Shown here: positions 36,201 through 42,200 of the stretch, piece after piece
Layout: every line of letters begins with the position of its first letter
Numbering within the stretch: position 1 is the first letter of the stretch
Source of the DNA: Rugalucina vietnamica
Taxonomy: Eukaryota > Mollusca > Bivalvia > Lucinida > Lucinidae
Direction of reading: 5' to 3'
DNA length: 64,000 nt
Assembly (NCBI GenBank): GCA_964017185.1
Contig: OZ024871.1
Coordinates: forward strand, 56,905,226-56,969,225
Notes under the pieces: generated by a model
Told to the model about the DNA's origin: nothing
The model's database searches: none
What the model saw: only the letters and a program-made list of their open reading frames with translations
Program-made: the position numbers and the translations under genes

Positions 36201-39200
36201 TGTGACCTTGACCATTTATACAAACTTTCATTCACTCTTCCTAATAATGCTCCACATAAAGTTTGACTTTGATTGGCCAAGCGGTTTCAGAGAAGATGTT
36301 TGAATATTATGGTCATACACATGTATATAGCCCCGGGGCAGGATATTTTCATAAACATGAATATTCTGTCCATTTGCTCATTCCTAGCAAGTTTTTTGCC
36401 ATTTATTGACATTTTTCAATTTTTTCACATTCAAATGCATGGGCGGCCTAAGTTGACCTTGCCGTAAAAAAGGTCAAGGTCATCCCAGGGTCATGATTTA
36501 TACAAACTTGTTGGACAAATTGTTGGAATTCCGATGGGTACAAATTGCGCACCTCTCGTAGCTGATTTATTTTTATACTGCTACGAAAGAGATTTCATGG
36601 ATTCTCTTAACCATGATAATCAAGCTGATGTTATCGAGGCTTTTAATTCCACATCTAGGTACCTCGATGACCTTTTGAACATTGACAACCCTTATTTTGA
36701 AGGTATGGTCAATCAAATTTATCCACCTGAACTTCAGTTGAACAAAGCTAATATCTCAGATACCGAAGCCCCCTTTTTAGATCTACATCTTTCTGTTGCA
36801 AATGGATTTGTTTCTTCTAAAATTTATGATAAGCGCGATGACTTTGATTTTGATATAGTAAATTTTCCTTTTTTGGGTGGTGACGTTCCTCGTCGTGCTT
36901 CTTATGGTGTATACATTTCGCAACTTATTAGGTTTGCTAGAGTCTGCAATCATGTTACAGACTTCAACGCTCGAAATAAATGTTTAACGGCAAAACTTCT
37001 CCAACAGGGCTATCGGTATCATAAACTTCGAAAAACCTTTTCTAAATTTTATCGGAGACACTATGAATTGATTTCCAAATATAATGTTGGGTTAAAGACA
37101 CTTTTAAGTGAGGGCCTTTCGGAACCTGAATTTTATGGTGACTTGGTTTACAAATTATAGAAACTTAACGGAATAAATGATTTTTCTCTTCAGTTCGGAA
37201 AAATCATATCACGTTACAGACGTATAGGTTATAACTTGAATGTTATGCGACAGTCTGCATGCTTAGTTTTTAACCCAATCATGGTTGATAACTATGCTGC
37301 CTTCTTTAATTGCACGCCGGTGGGTCGGGCGTCAGACTCTATGATGGCCCCGACTTAAAGCTATTCATTTTAGTTGGTTGGGGCCGGAGCTTCTTGTCTG
37401 TTGCTTGGCCCACCGGGGTCCAACTGGTGTTTTTCTTTTGCTCCGGAGTTAGTAGGTTATTCGGCGCCCAGGGATCTCCATCGTCGGGCAGCTTACTCAA
37501 TCTGTGAGTCCTGGTTTTTGATTCATCAGGATGTTTATCATGATTTATTTGTTTGTTCTTGATGATTCATTGACTAGTTAGAGATTCACCACGAGGACCG
37601 AAAAACTAACTAAATGTTGTGAACCACTGCAGAAGCTGAGGGTGAGGTTAGGTACCTGTAAAACCGGTTTAAGCCCGCCAGTAACTTTGTGTTACTGATC
37701 GTTCCAAGTCGATACTTCTGTAGTGGTTCTTTTTGTTTTATGTCTTGGTGTTTAAAATTTTTTGTGCTGTTGGCGCCTTATGTATGTTTTCATATTTTTA
37801 GTTAAGGTAACTGAGTGGCCACCTATTGGGAAAATAGCTGCTCATTCGGCTTACGATATGTTTCATGGTATAAGTACCTGATTGTTAGTTTGGTTTTTTC
37901 CCACCTCGGTTTTTGGAGTGGGAATCTTTTTCTGATTGCGCCTTTTCCTGATCTTTGCCTACTTGTACCTTTTTGTAGAGCTCCATTGCCTGATGCTTCA
38001 TGCCAAGTTTCAAAATCATAGGCCTTCTGGTTCTGGAGAAGAAGATTTTCAAAGGTTTTTGTGGTCATGTGACCTTGACCATTTATACAAACTTTTGTTC
38101 CCCCTTCGTAAGGATGCTCCACATGAAGTTTGGCTTTGATAGGCCTAGTGGTTTCAGAGGAGAAGATCTTGGAAATTGTGAACGGAGGACGCCGGCCGCC
38201 GACTGATGACGGACGACGGAGCATGGGTATACTATAAGCTCACCTGTGAGCCTTCGGCTCAGGTAAGCTAAAAAGACTTTTCAGCCATTATAACCAGCAT
38301 GTTTTTATGGAGAAAAATTAAAAATATTCTAAAATACCCTCCTATCAGGTCTATTGATCATGGTGGCATTTACAAGAGAAGAGGAATCGGCTTGAGAAAT
38401 TCTGAAGACAAATAAACACACATTGACTTTATCAAATCAGACTTACCACAGCCATGAGATTGTCTTTCTGGTTTGTAAACAAAAAGTTGTGAATTTTGTG
38501 TCTTGGCTTTTAATGGATTTATTTTTAACCAGGTACAGTTACATGCCTAGTCAGTAAGGATGCTAACCCAAGATCCAACATCTTGCAAACTTCTTTCATG
38601 AAAATATTTCTACAGCTGTTCTTCCTCTTATGCTGACTTAAGAACAGCATTTGTCAGTTAGTGGTGACAGAAATGAGCACCAAGTACTGGTAATCTGTAT
38701 CTGGCACAATGGTTAGTACCGGTTATAAATGACTATCACAATCACATGAACTTAGCTGTTGACCATGGATGGAGAGCATGAAATCAAATGAAACTAGAAT
38801 TATCAGAGGATCTGACTATAGCCCCGCTTCTGAGCTCTTTGCCAGGTTGAGAAAACAATGACGGGCAACAATCCCAAGCTATATCTTGTTAATATTGATG
38901 CACATAAAAAGATTGGTCAGACTCTGTCAATTTGTTCTCAAGATATTGAGCGGAAACAAAATTCTGACAGCAATCAAGGGCTGTAACTCCGTCAAAATTT
39001 TGCGAAAAATGACGGGCAACAATCCCAAGCTAGATCTTGTCAATGCTGATGTGCATACAAAATTTGGTTAGATTCTGTCAATTCGTTCTGAAGATATTGA
39101 GCAGAAACGAAATTCTGACATCAATCAAGGGCAGAAACTCCGTCAAAATTTTGTGAAAAAAATGATGGACAACAATCCCAAGCTAGATCTTGTCATTGTT

Positions 39201-42200
39201 AATGCGCATACAAAATTTGGTCTGATTCTGTCAATAGGTTCTCAAGATATTGAGCGGAAACAAAATTCTGACAGCAATCAAGGGCTATAACTCCATCAAA
39301 ATATTGCGAAAAATGACGGGCAACAATCCCAAGCTAGATCTTGTCAATGTTGATGTGCATACAAAATTTGGTCAGATTCTGTCAATTTGTTCTCAAGATA
39401 TTGAGCGGAAACGAAATTCAGACGTCAAACAAGGGCCGTTACTCCGTCAAAATTTTGCGAAAAATGATGGGCAACAATCCCAAGCTAGAGCTTGTCAATG
39501 TTGATGTGCATACCAAATTTGGTCAGATTCTGTCAATTTGTTCTCAAGATATTGAGCGGAAACAAAATTTTGACGTAAATCAAGGGCCATAACTCCATCA
39601 AAATTTCGCAAAAAATGATGGGTGACAATCCCAAGCTAGATCTGGTCAATGTTGATGTGTACACAAAATTTGGTCGGATTTTGTCATGCCATTTTTAAGA
39701 TATTGAACGGAAACAAAATGTTCACCGAATGACGGAATCACGGAACCACGGAGACAGGGTGAATCCAGTATAGCCCCACTTTTCCAAAGCGGGGCTATGA
39801 CTAAGAATTTTGCAAAACTAGTGCATTTGTTACCGTTTATGAATCTTTTTCATTCCTGATTATTTTTTAACAACACTCTGCCACAAAAGACAACTGTCTA
39901 CACAAAACAATCATATAAATACATATAAATCTATGATGTGTCATGAATATGATATGAAATACATGTATAGTATCAATAATTTTAATCATTTGAAACTTAG
40001 TTGCACTTGAAGTTTCGGCATTTATTGGGACATGGTGGAATTCGTTACTACACTTTCGTATAAAACAAAATTAATACTATGATAGGAATAAACCCACAAT
40101 ACAATGAAACAGTCCCTTTCGAATATTACATGTATGTTTCAGATTCAAATGAATATGTCATTTTTTATAAATCACATAAAGAAATTTTGACTATCAAGTT
40201 TGGAAATAAAAACATTTTTAAACTAAGCAGTGGTCGTGTCATAAATCAAATTGCACTGAAAAGGACTAGCATGAGAAAGGAACTGCAATGCATTATTAAT
40301 CTGTTCAAACTGTTGTAGTGACTGCCCTCATATCTTTAATTTCGTAACAAAGTTTACACTAACCTGTGGATCAAATCTCTTGAATGAGTCCAGTCCTAGA
40401 CCTACAATGAAATACACAATGATCAGTTTAGATATTAAATTAGTCTTGAACAAACTGAATGTCATCCACCCATCAAAGGCATGTAAAGTCACCCAGTGAA
40501 TCATTTTTATATTGTATTTTAGTGTAAATGTAAAGCCCGACCCAAAATGCTCAGATGAAAGCAAAAGGTCACAAGGTTTTCTTGAATTTGAAAGTTGGAA
40601 ATCAGGTTGGTGAACATTAAGGGCAATGCAAATGCAAGTTTTAGCTTTTGCAAATTGAAAACCAAGTCCTATTAAAGTAGGAAGAGTGCCAAAAAAACTG
40701 CAAATAATGAGAAAATAGAATATTAGGATGAAGGATTGATGTCTCTAAGCTGATTATAAGTTCATATTTTGTAGGGATGTCAACCAGAGTCCGAACGTTC
40801 GGACTTCGGATCCCGTACCGAAGTTCGGATCCAAATTTTAGCGTCCGGACGTTCGCTAAAAAATCAAAATGTCTAATGTTTAGGTAAATTTCCATTATTA
40901 TATGACAAAAATACGCAATATCTGCTTAGCAGAATTTAATACAAAGTGTCAAAGGTCACGGTCTAACAGGTTTAAAGAGGTAAACGGGACAATGCCGGTC
41001 ACGAGGAAAGAAAGGATTAAAAGTGATAATTTGCCTGTTTTGTTTTCTTTTGAAAACGATGTGATTGACACTTCTCAAGTTTTAAAAATAATAATTATAC
41101 AGACCGCCGCCCGGCAAAACTACAATAGATATGTTTTGGGATTAAAGAAAACAAGTACATGTACTATGATCTTAATTTGACAAAATCAAATGCGGATTCT
41201 TAAGCTGACCCGTTTATGCAGAGAATACCATTAAATTTTCTACATGTGTAACAATGTCATACAGTTAGTTTTAGCATCATGATGTTTGAATGTAGATAAA
41301 ATTTCCTAAACTGCATGGAGTTTCGTTTCTGCACCACATCAACAGAAACAACGCCAAGCTCAGTAACTCTTGATTATGAATGTACTTTCAAGGGAACACT
41401 CGACAAACATCCATTTATGTATGGTTATATTCATACATATGTGCACATACTGATAAGTATGATCTGATCCGAGAAAAAAATGCGAACGTTCGAACCATCC
41501 GGATGTTTGTTTCCGAACGTCCGAACCTTAAATCTGACACCAAATGACATCCCTAATATTTTGTGCTCAGAATGACTAAACTACTGTGTCAAACAACCTA
41601 CAGGAGCAAAAACATCGATTTACACATACTGGTCTCAATGGAACCTCTTAATAATTCAAAGGTCATTATTATTCAAAGTATACCTTCAGGTTGCAGTACT
41701 CCAGGGGTCAAGGACCTCACAAAATCCTCCGGTGTCATAAACACCTCCCAGTCTCCGCTGCCTGTATGCACTTTCAATGTGGCAAAGTAGCGAAATATCT
41801 TGTCGGGTGTCGAGTAAGCTCGGATTCTGTCTTCATACCCAATCATCTTGTAAAAGTGAAATATACGTCCCATATATTTCATATAGTATTTGTGGACAAA
41901 ATTGTCCTGATCCAACTGATATTGAAGACAAAGACCAAATTGATGAAAGTCTGCACAGTATTATATGAGCCGCCTCGTGGGAAAACCAACAATGTGGTTT
42001 CCCAACAGGTCCGACACAAACCGACCTGTACAGTCACAGAAGATGGCTAGAAGCTTGAAATTTTGGATATAAGTAGAGGAAGAATTGTACTATCCGAGTA
42101 GCGAAAACAAAGGCGCTGATCAGCTTCGCGGTTACCGCGAAGCTGATCTGCGTCTTTGTTTTCGCCTATGCAGATTATTGGTTTTCCCATGAGGTGGCTC

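Larger units (their letters stand above)
32861..38275 (+). mobile_element. Pearl-like (HINE-type) element C with nested retroelements
   Basis: Begins ACCAGAGGACCAATGG and ends GGCTCAGGTAAGCTAAAAA, as in elements A and B. Core repeats carry GGCCATCTTGGTCATGTGAC and AAGCGGTTTCAGAG. It is interrupted by an LTR element (33636-36148) and by a reverse-transcriptase copy (about 36506-37974). Removing both restores phrases shared with elements A and B. The tail before the hairpin reads GACGGACGACGG. Confidence 0.85.

Noticed and set aside
37619-37729. Hammerhead ribozyme
   Set aside because: The required CTGANGA and GAAA core elements were not found in either strand of the domain.
37310-38224. ORFs downstream of the YLDD RT on both strands
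   Set aside because: They lie in the conserved 3' UTR of the retroelement and reappear in copies 2 and 3 with frame differences.
38886-39592. Several 60- to 84-codon ORFs with repeated peptide
   Set aside because: Products of the ~152-bp tandem units of element E.
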